From Gonatopus flavifemur (lineage: Eukaryota; Arthropoda; Insecta; Hymenoptera; Dryinidae), in contig JAFFJZ010000030.1 in NCBI GenBank assembly GCA_018340375.1, positions 1,240,001-1,304,000 on the forward strand: a DNA stretch of 64,000 nt. Direction: 5' to 3'. The stretch's first letter is position 1, and each line of letters opens with the position of its first letter. A program made the position numbers and the translations under genes. Below, one piece after another: positions 1 to 11,513 of the stretch. A model generated the notes under the pieces. The model had not been told where the DNA came from and made no database searches. It worked only from the letters and a program-made list of their open reading frames with translations.

Positions 1-17
1 ATTAGGAATTATTCTTG

Positions 18-1140
18 CACGGAAAAAACAGTGCTGTTATTAAATTTACAGCAGTACTGCCGTTATTCTAATTGCGGCGCTGCAGTAGAATCGGTTACTG
101 TTGAATTCACAGTAATGTCACTGTTGTTAAAACTACCGCAGTGGAGCCGTGTTCATTTGAATTCAATTTTATGTTGACATCGTCAATTTAATTATAGAAT
201 TGAGATTTTTTATAATACATCAGACTTGACAATATCAGTTGGAATTTTTTGTTGTCAATTTATTCCAAAATTGGGATTAAATTTTATTATTTGCAGATTG
301 TGGAATGATATTAAACCACATTCCACAAAACCTACTACATGATCGTTTAAATCTTATCATTGATGGTGACCATCACAATGCTTAATGAATTTGGGAAAGA
401 ACATGAACGAGTGGAGGGTTTAGTTGGAATATTGTGTCAAACACTGAATCCATTGAATCCATTGAATCAAATAAGCAGCCTGTCAATGCACGGAGAAAAA
501 GGTATCTTAAAAAGTACCATAATTCATGGATTTTCTGCGCTGGTCTGACCGAGTCTAAATATTTACCTGAAAAAACCTCTGAAAGCACCATAATGTCTTG
601 GACTTTTATACGGAAGGTACCATACTTATTTCAAAAAGTCCAAGAAATTATGGTACTTTTAGAGATTCATGCAAGTGAATATTCTGACTCGGGTCAGACC
701 AGCGCTGAAAATCCATAAATTATGGTATTTTTCAAGATATCTGTTTTCTCAGTGTGGATTGTTGAATATATGAAATGAAGCTTCCCAGAATGAATTATCA
801 TAGAATTCGAAATCTAAATGTACGGTATATGTTTTCATGTGAAGATATCATTAGGAAAGCGCGAAAAGAATTCTTTCACACAAACGCAAAATACAATGTA
901 TTTGAAAGGTGATATGGGTTAATGATAATTTATTTAGAATCAATAAATACATAATAGTATCCTTTTTAATTTGGTGACAGTCCATGTTTGAGCATGTATC
1001 TTCAGATGTATATGCTTCTATGTATATACTTTTGACAGCAGTCATTGCAATGATTTCAACAGCAACCAATTCTATCGCAGTGTGGCTATTGAAATAACAG
1101 CAGTACTGCTGTAAGTTCAACTGCACAATTTTCTTCCGTG
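18..1140. mobile_element. Foldback element with CACGGAA termini, about 1.1 kb
   Basis: The left end (18-125) and right end (about 1030-1140) are inverted copies for roughly 110 bp. Both start CACGGAA and run into an ACAGCAGTACTGC motif. The dinucleotide TG lies immediately outside both ends, as expected for a 2-bp target duplication. No coding capacity is visible. The 147-residue frame on the minus strand between 851 and 1294 crosses the element boundary and has no recognisable motif. A smaller element (489-755) sits inside. The arms are moderately diverged, so this is an older insertion. It could instead be two independent half-elements. Confidence 0.6.
489..755. mobile_element. MITE/foldback, 267 bp, CACGGAGAAAA-type
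   Basis: The first 65 bases and the reverse complement of the last 65 match closely: CAC(G/T)GAGAAAA, then a shared ACCATAATT(C/T)ATGGATTTTC block, then GCGCTGGTCTGACC. TG precedes the left end and follows the right end. The open frames reported across it are by-products of the palindrome. It is nested within the 18-1140 element. Confidence 0.75.
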
Positions 1141-1366
1141 TGATGAGTTGAATTAGTTTGATTTGTAAAGAAAACGAAAACATAGTTCCATTATGTGCAT
1201 TAATGCGGAGTAGTTTCGTAATGTTCGGATTTGAATAGCACGATCTAGGATTTATACAGCAGTGTGGCATTGAATATTGGCCTGGAAAGAGCATGGTTCA
1301 TATAGAATTCACTATCGAATACAGCCTCGCAAAGATCACGTGGGTTATGCTCTATCCAGGACGTCC

Positions 1367-2563
1367 ATTCCGCTGGAACAGTAAAATAAGCACAATCAGA
1401 TATGAACTATATGAGAATTTTTCGCTTTTTTTTGCTGATTTTTTGCTATAATATCGAATTTTTCGCTCCGGTAGTTTTCGGGAAAATGAAGGTTGTGTCA
1501 GCGGAACAGTTCCGCTGGAACAACCATTGACATAAAGGGCATGAAATGGTAGAAGGGATGCATAGGAATTATTCGCTTTTTATTTGCTCTCAAAATATGC
1601 TGGGTTAGTCTCATTTAGACCCAAGCATAAGGGAATGACAAATATTCGTGAGAAAAATAAAATACTTGAACATTGGGACAGAGCGGAATCGTCATAGGAG
1701 AAGAGATTTCTTGGGGACTTCGGGATTGTAGATCATACGTGAGGCAAACATCTGCTTCTAACCATCCTGGATTCTTTAGCTGATTCTCACCTAATCGTTG
1801 GGAATGCACCACACCTATTCCGAATGCATTATGAGGCGAAAACGGCATCTGGACTCCGAAGAGCAAAGTTTGATGGTAACAACCGCGAATATTCCACATT
1901 TTCAGAGACATTCGTTCTTTTTGCACCGCTCTTATCTATCCTGGATTTTTGTGCTCATTATCACCTGGTCGTAGGGGTTGTTTAGCAACTATTCTGAACC
2001 CTATATGTGGAAGGAAAACAACTTGGTTCCAGAAAACCAAAGTTTGACGAGAGAATAGCGAATATTTCACATTTTGTGAATAATCTACAACTATGGATTT
2101 CCAGCATCATTCATACTTTCAAATCTCAATTCCTTTCTACAGTGGATGGTTGTTCACCATGTGATCAGTAATGCCCAGATGTTTGCCTGACGTATGATCT
2201 ACAATGCCAAAGTCCCCAAGAAATCTCTTCTCCTATGACGATTCCGCTCTGTCCCAATGTTCAAGTATTTTATTTTTCTCACGAATATTTGTCATTCCCT
2301 TATGCTTGGGTCTAAATGAGACTAACCCAGCATATCCTGAGAGCAAATAAAAAGCGACGTATTCCTATGCATCCCTTTTACCATTTCATGCCCTTTATGT
2401 CAATGGTTGTTCCAGCGGAACTGTTCCGCTGACACAACCTTCATTTTCTCGAAAACTACCGGAGTGAAAAATTCGATATTATAGCAAAAAATTAGCAAAA
2501 AAAAGCGAAAAATTCCCATATAGTTCATATCTGATTGTGCTCATTTGGCTGTTCCAGCGGAAT
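1367..2563. mobile_element. 1.2-kb foldback element with 8-bp target duplication
   Basis: The arms are near-identical inverted copies: 1367-1730 matches the reverse complement of about 2200-2563. Termini read ATTCCGCTGGAACAG. The palindromic octamer GGACGTCC sits directly outside both ends (1359-1366 and 2564-2571). A further partial copy at 63439-64000 shares the terminus but has different flanking DNA, which places the boundary at ATTCCGC and supports an 8-bp duplication. That size is typical of hAT- or P-type transposases (family knowledge). The centre (about 1740-2190) has two diverged versions of an about 170-bp segment and no credible ORF. The element is probably non-autonomous. Confidence 0.8.
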
Positions 2564-2571
2564 GGACGTCC

Positions 2572-3050
2572 ATCCAGGCCGATATTGAACACCACACTGA
2601 AACACAAATCCTAATGCATGTGTGTCCTGTGAAGTACGCATTCCATACCATTATCGCGGGTTGTACCAGTTTCCCATGGATTTTCGGGCTTCCCATTGTC
2701 ACTGTCGAATTCGGGACCTTGAAGACTATAAAAATTCACACCTCATTCTCTTTTGCATTGATGGGCAAAAATCGACACTTTTCACACCGCCTCCTTTTTT
2801 TCATATTCAATCATTCATCACATCAGCACTTATTGTATGATATATAAACACCACCCATTATTAGTTTCTGAGGTGCATCCACCATACATATGTTTTTACA
2901 TATTGTTTACCATTGACAAGAACTATTAGATTTCTTCTGAAAAAAGGCCAATAGTACTTCTAAATAAAATCTCAGAAACCGTCTAGGAAAAAGTCTTGGA
3001 GAATTTTTCCTACGGGATTGTATGAATTTCCTTTCTTCAGAACTGGATAA
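2572..3050. other. Intervening DNA with short repeat relics
   Basis: The first 30 bases (2572-2602) are an inverted match to 1255-1292, so the foldback sits inside an older, weakly palindromic context. A stretch near 2990-3030 with TCTAGGAAAA motifs resembles the reverse complement of 11930-12010. The 100-residue frame at 2545-2847 has no recognisable domain. I see no gene here. Confidence 0.4.
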
Positions 3051-3059
3051 GAGTATGGA

Positions 3060-3330
3060 TTCTCGGTTTTATATAAAAATTTTTTGCAGTCAAAAATCGC
3101 CTTCTTCGCACAAAACTATCAATGCCTATTTAAAAAATGAATAAATCAGGCAATTTCTGATATCATATTCTAAAAGAGCATGGAGCAGATAATGAGGTGG
3201 CCAGCGGTCAGGGAAGTCCAACGGAATAGGCCAATTGTGTATGTACTCTGAAAAGAATAACCAATGAAGAGATGACAAAATTCCAGCAACTCTGGCCTGG
3301 CAACTCTGCAGATAGTATAAGAAAAAAATC
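3060..3330. repeat. Dispersed repeat, single-arm copy of the 16-17 kb foldback
   Basis: This segment aligns with 17040-17310. Shared blocks include CAGTCAAAAATCGCCTT, GGTGGCCAGCGGTCAGGGAA and CCAATTGTGTATGT followed by GAAAAGAATAACCAATGA. The same sequence occurs inverted at 16300-16460. This copy is one arm plus its outer flank. It has no coding potential of its own. Confidence 0.7.
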
Positions 3331-3389
3331 GTATGAAAATTCATCGAGAATCGACATCTATGTATACAACTGGTCGGTACTGGATCAGA

Positions 3390-3572
3390 GTTGCCAGCAG
3401 TGCTGCCAGAAATGAAGGAGCTCCAGCGTTTTACCCTCTCCATATACCATTGCAAAGCACGCACGCTATAACTATAGATGTCATATATATAGTTATAGTG
3501 TGCGTGCTCTGCGATGGTACATGGAGGGGGTAAAACGCTGGAGCTCCTTCATTTCTGGCAGCACTGGTTGCC
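3390..3572. repeat. Near-perfect palindrome (foldback), about 183 bp
   Basis: The two halves are inverted copies. Each contains GTTGCCAG, a CAG(T/C)GCTGCCAGAAATGAAGG block, GGAGCTCCAGCGTTTTACCC and a GCACGCAC-CTATAACTATA inner part. The centre is the short ATGTCATAT loop near 3478-3490. The mirror ORFs at 3333-3533 (+) and 3431-3619 (-) arise from the palindrome. No clear target duplication is visible. Confidence 0.8.
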
Positions 3573-3639
3573 AGATCTACGGGATTTTTCTCATACATCC
3601 GCGTATCGAAAGACACCATGAAATGAACCCGTCAATGAG

Positions 3640-3885
3640 GAAAACCGTTTAACTCCATTCGGGTTTATTCACTTTCGGGTCAACAGCCTATTCGGGCTTA
3701 TTCACATACGGGCCAATTGAGCCCTACCAACTCCGCTATTATTGATTATTCACTAGGAACGGTTAATGATTTCCTTAGAAATCACCCTTTGTTAGTCAAT
3801 GACATCCATTCAGGATTCTCGCATACCACCAGTTTTGTACTATCCCCTCCCTGTCTCAAGGTGCGTATCGAAATCGATATTCAAT
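3640..3885. repeat. Dispersed repeat, copy 1 (paired with 19370-19610)
   Basis: Shared blocks with the 19.4-kb copy include CCCATTCGGGCT (CCTATTCGGGCT here), TTCACATACGGGCC, CATACCACCAGTTTTG and AATCGATATTCAATGAT, in the same order and spacing. Divergence is around one base in five by eye. No ORF. The family is unassigned. Confidence 0.65.
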
Positions 3886-4309
3886 GATTGTACAAATATC
3901 GAAATCAACAAATGTCGAAATCAAACATACCAATACTAAGTATTGCTCCATTAAATAAAAAGGGATCTTTGAGATATCTAAAAGATATCTCGCAATTTCG
4001 GAAGATGTCGTGCAAAAAGGTTTCGAAGATGTCTTACGCGAGAGATTTCGACATGTTGAAGATATCTGAAAAAAGTCTGGCGGAAGATATGTTTTAGACG
4101 TATTCGATCAATTTTTCAAAATGTCTTCTAGATATCTTTTAGACGTTTTCTAGATATCTTGGAGATGTCTTGAAGAATTCATAAAAATATCTCAGGAAAA
4201 TCTTAGAATCGTTCATAAAAAAGAAATTTTCCCTTCTTTTTCTTCTTCTCCCTCCCCTCTTTTTTCATCCCTCTTTCACTCCTATGTATTTTACTCGTTT
4301 TCAGATCCC

Positions 4310-4376
4310 TGAGGTTGTGGGATTCGAACCCGGGCATCTCACGATGTAACTCTTCATTGGCCTGAGCCGTACGGAC
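4310..4376 (-). other. tRNA-like sequence (SINE head or tRNA relic)
   Basis: On the minus strand there is a B-box (GGTTCGAATCC) preceded by an A-box-like GGCTCAGGCCAATGAAG. The T-arm loop is standard, but its stem is only partly paired and no seven-base acceptor stem forms. It is therefore not a working tRNA gene. The second copy at 56398-56470 has a better T-arm. Confidence 0.5.
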
Positions 4377-4470
4377 AAGTGAATGTTAGTGTTCATAATT
4401 ATCAATATGTCATGGCGAAATATGTCAGTAGTGTATATTTTCAGAGTGAAAGTGATTTTTTAAATGAAGC

Positions 4471-4633
4471 ATCATCATCATCATCATCATGAAGTGATCA
4501 GTCTTATGAATGGTTTGATGAAATCCTCCAACTCTGTCTATCATCCGCTAAACGCTTAATTTCTACATATCTACGACAACCCTTATCTTGTATAATTTGC
4601 TTCATATAACTTAATCTAGGTCTACCTTTGTTA
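4471..4633 (-). mobile_element. RTE-like retrotransposon, 3'-end fragment
   Basis: Matches the 3' terminal region of the longer copies at 19613 and 47877. Read on the minus strand it ends in a (GAT)n-type tail, seen here as a run of CAT triplets at 4471-4491. Conserved blocks include CAGTCTTATGA, GGTTTGATGAAATCCTCCAA and ATCTACGACAACCCTTAT. It is about 160 bp and severely 5'-truncated, as is usual for target-primed insertion. It lies inside composite repeat A. No clean target duplication was found. Confidence 0.75.
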
Positions 4634-4740
4634 CCTTTTCAATATGTCTTCCAGATGTCTCTCAAAAGGGATCTTCAGGATATCTTGAAGATCTTCACGT
4701 TTATTGGGCGATATTCTGAAATATCGATACGTATGGGCAT

Positions 4741-5900
4741 CCCTCCCTTGTCCATAGCAAAATTTGGCTGCCTCGAATTTGGAATTTCAACCATTCCTCT
4801 TTCCCTCCACTTTGTATCATTCATGACTTGCCATATTCCAGAGCAAGAATCTATTTCCCAAACCTCATCATTCCTGGTTTATCTAAGAACTTATAAAATG
4901 TTTCAGATTATTACAATAATAATTATATATTCTCCGTTTAATCAGCCCCTTATATCAAATCAGTCGAGTCGATTTCAAAATACCACGATATGGAGAAATC
5001 TTCATTAGGAATCATTCCGGCAATTCGGTGAAAACGTACCAAAAATCCTCATCACTCCATTCTGAATGTTGATTTCATACAATACAAGAACTTCAAAAGA
5101 ATCAATATTCACAAATATTGGAATCTAGCGATGCACTGACATGTTCATAAACCGTTTTGACAGTTTGTAAAAAACAGCTTTGTAAAGGGAATCATCAATT
5201 TTTGAAGGACGAAAACAAATTCATAGGAAAATAGTCACTTTGTCGCGGTTCGATTGAAGTGTTTTCGTTGATTGAAAGTTGTATCATTCAAAGACAAAAG
5301 GGAGAAAGACCAGAGGATCAAAAACAATTTTCTTGGAATAGAAATTCAATAGCGCGTGAAAATTGTCTACTTTCATCAAAACCATGCATGAAAAATGTCG
5401 CACCGGTATGAAAAGTTTTTCATGTACATAAAATCGTTACGCTTTGACGAGTGAATCACTGTATCATTATAAATAATTCAAAATACTTGCGGATTATGGA
5501 GCGAAATCAGTCGCTTTGTTCTACAAACAAATCAAATCCGACAAAGAGAAACGGATATTTGTTTGTGATTGGATTTGAACCTATAAGCCCTCCTTTTGAA
5601 TCATCTCTGAAAGGTATTCAAAGGTGAGAAAAATGGGAGCTTGTAAAGCTTAGTTGGTATATCATTTTCTCCATCTAGGACCTTCAAGGAATGGACAAAA
5701 TTTTGCTACGTACTTTCTGATCAACTAAATAATAAATATAAATCTTAAATCCGCAGTGATGAAGTACATTACTAAAATTGTGCTTTGAATATGGAATTGA
5801 GACCGCAAATGATTCCTAAGAATCATGCAAACGATTATAAACAATTAACCTACAAATGTCAATAATTTTTATAACTTACTTTCTCATGTTTTGGGCTTTG
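4741..5900. other. No recognisable feature
   Basis: AT-rich DNA. The only longer frame (4628-5008, plus) starts in repeat sequence and resembles no protein I know. No inverted repeats of note. Confidence 0.5.
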
Positions 5901-5908
5901 GATTTACA

Positions 5909-6293
5909 CTACTGTGTCCAAAAAATAAGGTGATATATATATAGCATTTATTTTCACAAATCTTTATTTATTCTCCTGAATCAAGTTCATTGCCTTCAAA
6001 GTAATCCCCCCCCCCCCCCAGGATACACGAATCAGCAGCAGAAAATTCATTCCGCAAACAAAATTTAATACAAATTCTTTGCTCAACAAATGCAGACATT
6101 ATAAAAATCGAAAAGTTTACTTTCAGCAGCTTACAAAACGAAGCGTATCTCAAACAATAATGAATATTTTGATGTGACCCTTGGCACGGATATCAAAGAC
6201 AGTCCTGTAAACCTAAAAATAAGAGCACTCCCCCCAATACATTTGCGCGCGGAGTTTGAATTCAAATGTCACCCTACTTTTTGGACACAGTAG
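5909..6293 (-). mobile_element. Internally deleted mariner (385-bp MITE)
   Basis: Both ends carry the CTACTGTGTCCAAAAA terminal inverted repeat also found at 58668-59955. TA follows the right end; the left flank reads CA, probably a mutated TA. Inside, on the minus strand, the first residues of the transposase are joined almost directly to its last residues, and everything between is missing. It is a direct deletion derivative of the mariner family represented at 58.7 kb and could be mobilised only by a transposase supplied in trans. Confidence 0.85.
5968..6099 (-). pseudogene. Mariner transposase remnant, N-terminus fused to C-terminus
   Basis: Starts at ATG 6099 and reads [19 protein letters not shown], nearly identical to the start at 58863. 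It then passes after about 24 residues into GGGGDYFEGNELDSGE, which corresponds to the extreme C-terminus at about 59850-59902. All catalytic residues are deleted. The junction is near 6028. A run of 13 C on the plus strand (6007-6019) expands a shorter G-rich stretch in the parent. Confidence 0.85.
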
Positions 6294-6299
6294 TATTTA

Positions 6300-9200
6300 G
6301 AGCCAAATCCTAGCGATACACTTTATTGCTATACATTTCAAATTTGTAATCATTGTTCAGTTATGCAAAAACTACGTAGCAAAATTTTGTCTGTTTTCTA
6401 ATGCTCCACGCCCTTAAAAGACCATTCTAATTTCGAATCTCGGTACAAAATTGTATTCTTCTGCACAGCAAGTGATTTGAAATCATTATCGTATTTTGTA
6501 GGTATTCGACCATAGTTGAATTCCCAATTATATTGGTATCCAGCTACTAAAGTCGATTATTGTTCAGAGGAGCAAAATATTTAGTTTCTGAAAAATCTTG
6601 AAGTTTGATGAATAAATGTACGCTCTCCGTGTATTGAAAACCAGCATCACGATGAATTTGATGAAAATGAGTAACTGTAACGAAAGTGAGGATATAAATA
6701 ATGAATTTTCTGTAGGTAATCATTGTAGAATAACAATGTAAAACCGAGAAATATGCAAAGAAGTTTTTACTGGTTTCGTCAATTGTAAACAGCGAATGGG
6801 AAGAAAAATCAAATACTTATTCTCCAAACTAATTAATTTCATCGTTCAAACTCACATTCTTACCGTATTTGTTTCTTTTCTCTCCCTCATACTCGTTAAT
6901 TACTCCGTAACTTTTTTCTTCTATTATACTGCATGAATTAGTATATCATGAAAAATTACGAAATTCAGAATGCTCGTCATGAAAATACATGCATCGGGAT
7001 GAGAATTTGTAGAGAATACATGAAACTAATTGCTACATTTCATCCATTCATGCCACAAACATCGGGGAATTGAAAAATAGGAGATTATTCATTTGAATGT
7101 ATTCATATCTGAACACGCAGAAAATACGACTAATTTTTTTTTGATATTCAAAATTATGATGGATTCTTCAGATAGAGTATGAAAACAAATTATAATGTAC
7201 GCATGAAATATTTTTCTATTAATATAACAGACTTGTTCACTTCGATCAGGTGTTTATTTTATTCTTCGCTACATAAGTAATTTAACATACACGCCAGGGC
7301 AAAATTCTAACTTCAAAGTTGACTGAATTCAAATTAGAATATATTATGGGCAGTTGCGTTGATTATGAGCTTATGAATCCTTCACGTATACGAATTTTTC
7401 AAATGAGAAAAATGAAAAGAATTGGAAGAGATCTACACACATCACTGATGTGATATCAGTAATAAACAAACATGAATAATCAACAAATGTTCAATTCACA
7501 TAGATTCCGTCTGGATCTCTGACCGAAGCATCATTGCTGAAACTGATTTGCCATTATTCAAACTAACGTGAAGGGGTATTCAATCAAAACATTGTCCTAT
7601 GTAGATACAAACGAATTTCTATATGATTTGTGAGGATGTATATTACGTGATGAATATTGATTTATACATTTACAGTAATAACGATACAAATGGGAGTTCA
7701 CCCTCGGGAGATGTGAAATCTTTTCGCATTCTCTGAAGTCTGACTTTCGCTCAAACGAACTCAATTTCAGTTCATAACTTGAGAAGAAATTCTCAAGTAC
7801 GATATAGAGAAAAAGATGACAAAATTTTTCACTCTCACGTAGAGCGAAAGGTAATTGAAAGAACATCGTTAATACAATGTGACAATTATTCAGTTTCCCA
7901 GCGTCGATGAAAATTCTTTTCTACTTGTAATCAAATCATGAGTTGAATTATATTCTCTCTCTCGTTTCTCAATTTGAACTCGAGCAGCCAAGTCGTTAGA
8001 TTCTTTTAAATTCTTTTTCTTCAGCATCGTCAATGAAGAGCCCTACCAAGAGCGTCGATCTGCAACAACCCGCCATTAATGGGAGAGGCGCGATATATCT
8101 GATGAGAGGCAGGGTTCGTTAACTACTTTTGTAACCGTTGCCGTCTCTGTAGTGAGAACGTCCGATAAAACCAAGCCGAGCTGAACCGCGGCGTGACGAG
8201 ACGGAAGAAATAATTAGCTCGACTATAAGTCTTGCTCTCTTTCAAGAGAGAAACTCTTGAATAAAAAGAATCGAGATCAGAGTGGAATAAAAAGATAGAC
8301 CTATTCATACGGATACAAGTTTTCTTATGAGCTCATGCGAATGAAGTGCTGACATTATGAAGAATTCGCGAGTATGAATGCGTGTATGATCGAACGATTG
8401 ATTTCATTATTACCAGCGGTACCTTTCCGCGTATCGTTTAACACGCTTTTCATAGCTGTTTGCGAAGAGGAACGTATAGAAATCGAGATGGTAATTATAA
8501 TCAAATTAATGCGTTATTTACCACTGTGAACGGGTAAAGAGACACTACCGGATTATAAATATTTCATGGACAGAAATCGGACTGAATAAACCTTTTCGTT
8601 TCATCGTACCAGTTGAGTAGATACATTTCATTGTGATCATAATGCATATTTCATTCAACGTTCAATTCAAATTTGATGAAACAGTTCTGTATCGACAGAT
8701 GTATTTATCCTCCTTCAGCGAAAATCTCCGAATACAGATAATTATGATATCATTCGACAGAGAAGCACGTTTTTTGGGATGCACCCTGAGTGGAAGCAAT
8801 CTCTGCGATTCTCTGATGAAAGTTTGATTTTTTCCTACTTTTTTATTCATTTACACGAATAAGATTATTTCCTCTTTTGTACATCGAGACTTACGTAAAT
8901 TATTCGGAGTGTTACGGAATGAATATTTCATGGAATATATGACGGGAATAACAGTTGTTTGCCTGAATGGAATGAATATAATATTAAACCTCCATCAACG
9001 TTAAAATTTCATATTTATTATACATTTATCAATTCATTCTCAGACTACTATTCTCGTACAAGGGATTTTATTGTCCAATATTCCTCAGAATAGGGGGAGA
9101 ACGGTAGAATAGTTCCGTTCATTTTTAATTCCGGAAAACGTTCTTAAGATCTCCAATTCACCCAATACTTTCTATTTATCAATACTCTATCATTTTTCTC

Positions 9201-9985
9201 TTTCCCTCTATCTTCAGTAAGAATCAGTAACTCACAAAAGAAATTCAGAGAATGGGTAAGAATGAAATATTGAGAAAAGATGGGTAGGTACAATAAACGT
9301 TTGATGAACATGCTTTAAAAATGGTGTGGTAAGAAAGAAGAAGTCGCTTCGAGAAAGGCATAGTCGAGAAGTTGAATGTGTATAAGAGAGGTTGCCACAA
9401 TAACGTTCGTTCAATTATCTATAGGTTTGAAAATCGATTCATTTGACTTCAAAAAGCTGTTGAATGGAAAAATATTTTAAGTGTACGTATATGAAAAAGA
9501 ATCTTACGAAGCTTTCATATTCCGAAGTCGGATGATGGATTGATTCTTCTTCATGCAGAAAACGGAATGTTAGGTAATGAAGAGGAAAATAGAAGAAAAA
9601 TATTCCGTAGTTCGGTCTTTTGATGATGCTCCCTGTCTCCGATATATTTCCATTTAAATCTGATTGGAGAGTGAGGTCGACAGAAATTATTATTTGAAAA
9701 AATTCTTTGGAAAGATTGTGAATGAGAGATGATTGTTGATTCAATTGATAGTGTTTGATGAATTCTACAACATTCTTCAGTGACGGAAAATGTAAAATAG
9801 GAATATGAAAAATATAAAACTAATTGAACAAAACGAAGTTATTGTTAATGAAATTCTTCAACAATTCTGTAGGAATTGTAGGATAATTTTCACAGCTTTC
9901 ACTGAAGTACGATATTGAACGGAGGTTTTCATCAAGGAAGGAAGTAAATAAAGAAGTTGAGTTCTTTGACATTTATTTGATGAGT
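6300..9985. other. Repeat-poor AT-rich DNA, no recognisable gene
   Basis: Short frames at 7597-7866 (-), 8123-8308 (-), 8633-8827 (+), 9232-9414 (-) and 9439-9744 (-) lack motifs, lack codon bias I can see, and resemble no family I know. No strong inverted repeats. A few CpG-richer bases lie near 8040-8200. It could be host intron or intergenic DNA. Confidence 0.4.
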
Positions 9986-10450
9986 CTTAAGCGGGGTGTC
10001 TAGTTAAAAGCCTGTTTTTCAAGTATTTTTTTGACATCTTTTTGAGGAATCTGAATCTAAATATTGTTTGCTGAAACTTTAACATCATATATATTCATCT
10101 TCCAAGAGTATATATAAATTTTCACAAGTTCATATGACCCCAAGAACACGTTGTATAGCACTTCAACGAAATCTGTTGAAAAAAAGTGATTCAACGGTGA
10201 TCACGATTGCCAATTCCCAGTTCATCCCAGGGAAAACAATGTGAATGTGTGACTATCGTCTGAGCTAGACTCGAATAGAAACAATTGAAGAAAGATCTGA
10301 GCTCTCATTTTGATAGTTTTATGAAATGAATTCCAATATTGGGAGTACAAATTAGTTCGGTCCGGTTTGAAAAGATGACTCTCGCTCTCATGAATGTTTC
10401 ATAGTCACAACCGATTTCAATTGTTTTAGAGAGGTTAGACACCTGTGAAT
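9986..10450. other. Possible old element flank
   Basis: GGGGTGTCTA near 9992 and TTAGACACCT near 10435 form a short inverted match that might be decayed termini. They lie just upstream of the mariner at 10511. The evidence is weak and nothing codes. Confidence 0.25.
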
Positions 10451-10510
10451 AATATTCAGTTGATATCACTTCGAGTTCCTTCTAGAATGCCGATTTTTAC
10501 TCAGTGAAGT

Positions 10511-11513
10511 ATGTCAAATTTCGTTTTAACTAAGCAGCATTTGCGGGAGGTGCTAGTTTTCTGTTTTAATTGGAAAAAAAGTGCAGCTGAAGCCCATCGA
10601 ATGCTTGTGGAAGTTTATGGTGACAATGCTCCAACTGATGAATCATGCAGGGAATGGTTTCGACGTTTGAAGAATGGCGATTTCAGTGTCGAAGACAAGC
10701 CTCGCTTAGGATAACCACAAAAATTCGAAAACGAGAAATTGGAGGCTTTACTCGACGAAGATCCGAGTCAAACGCAACAGGAGCTTGCGGAATCATTAGG
10801 AGTTACGCAACAAGCAGTTTCCGTACGATTACAATCCATGGGCATAATTCAAAAGCAAGGCAATTGGGTGTCTTATGACTTGAAGCCCAGAGACATTGAA
10901 CGGCGATTTTTCACTTGCGAGCAGCTGATTCAAAGACAACGAAGGAAGGGGTTCTTACATCGGATTGTGACAGGAGATGAGAAATGGGTATTCTACGATA
11001 ACCCCAAGAAAAGAGAATACTACACTGAGAAAAAGGTTTTCTTCTGACAAATCAACGCATTTGGTTAAGCATTTTCAAGAAGTATCATTTCATACAAATA
11101 AGACATATTGATTATAACCAAAAATTGTGTTGAGTCAAGAAATTCATATTTATTAACTATAACCAAATCATTCATTTGATTCAAAGTGATTGAAGTTGAT
11201 GTAAATGAATATGAATTCTTGTCAAATTCAGATCTATCGAATCATAATCGGTATGAAGTTGACTCAAAGAAATATGTGGTGTATTCAACAACTATGTGAT
11301 AAAATGAATATCAGTAAATATTTCTTTGCTCGTATCCAAATATACGATTTATTTACTGTAAACAAATCTCATTTGAGTCAACGAATCCTTTTTCTCAGTG
11401 TATGCTATGCCCGGTCAATCGTTGCCATCGACTTCAGCATTGACACCAAAGAGGAATATTCATGGTTCAAAGATCATGCTGTGTATCTGGTGAGACCAAA
11501 AGGGTGTTATATA
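10511..11513 (+). pseudogene. Mauritiana-like mariner transposase, interrupted and 3'-truncated
   Basis: From ATG 10511 the frame gives MSNFVLTKQHLREVLVFCF, with the RMLVEVYGDNAPTDESCREWFRRL and GDF.VED motifs of Mos1-type transposases. A single in-frame TAA (10712-10714) interrupts it. The same frame then continues through the second helix-turn-helix (LAESLGVTQQAVSVRLQSMG) to the first catalytic aspartate in HRIVTGDEKWVFYDNP. At 11022 a MITE (11023-11400) splits codons; the transposase resumes at 11401-11513 with NIHGSKIMLCIW, one further in-frame TGA, and DQKGVIY. The rest, with the second and third catalytic aspartates, is absent. The protein acts in the nucleus to cut and paste its own element; this copy cannot. 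Confidence 0.85.
11023..11400. mobile_element. MITE, 378 bp, CACTGAGAAAAAGG termini, inside mariner
   Basis: The left end CACTGAGAAAAAGG is mirrored at the right (11387-11400). TA is duplicated at 11021-11022 and 11401-11402. The interior is built from short TTGACTCAAA / TTTGATTCA-like motifs in both orientations. Removing the element and one TA rejoins the mariner reading frame exactly, so the boundaries are secure. Confidence 0.9.

Larger units (their letters stand above)
3960..4740. repeat. Composite repeat, copy A: GATATCTT-rich arms around a tRNA-like core
   Basis: The left part (3960-4200) and right part (4640-4720) are dense in AGATATCT / AGATGTCTT motifs in both orientations. Between them lie a pyrimidine-rich stretch (4225-4280), a tRNA-like sequence on the minus strand (4310-4376) and a conserved segment to 4470. 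The same order recurs at 56090-57225. An RTE 3' fragment is inserted at 4471-4633. No protein-coding capacity. The mechanism of spread is unknown. Confidence 0.6.

Noticed and set aside
851..1294. 147-residue minus-strand ORF
   Set aside because: It crosses the right end of a foldback element, has no motif, and its length is within chance for AT-rich DNA.
9986..10450. GGGGTGTCTA...TTAGACACCT as terminal inverted repeats of a further element
   Set aside because: The match is about ten bases with no extension and no flanking duplication. Noted as weak only.
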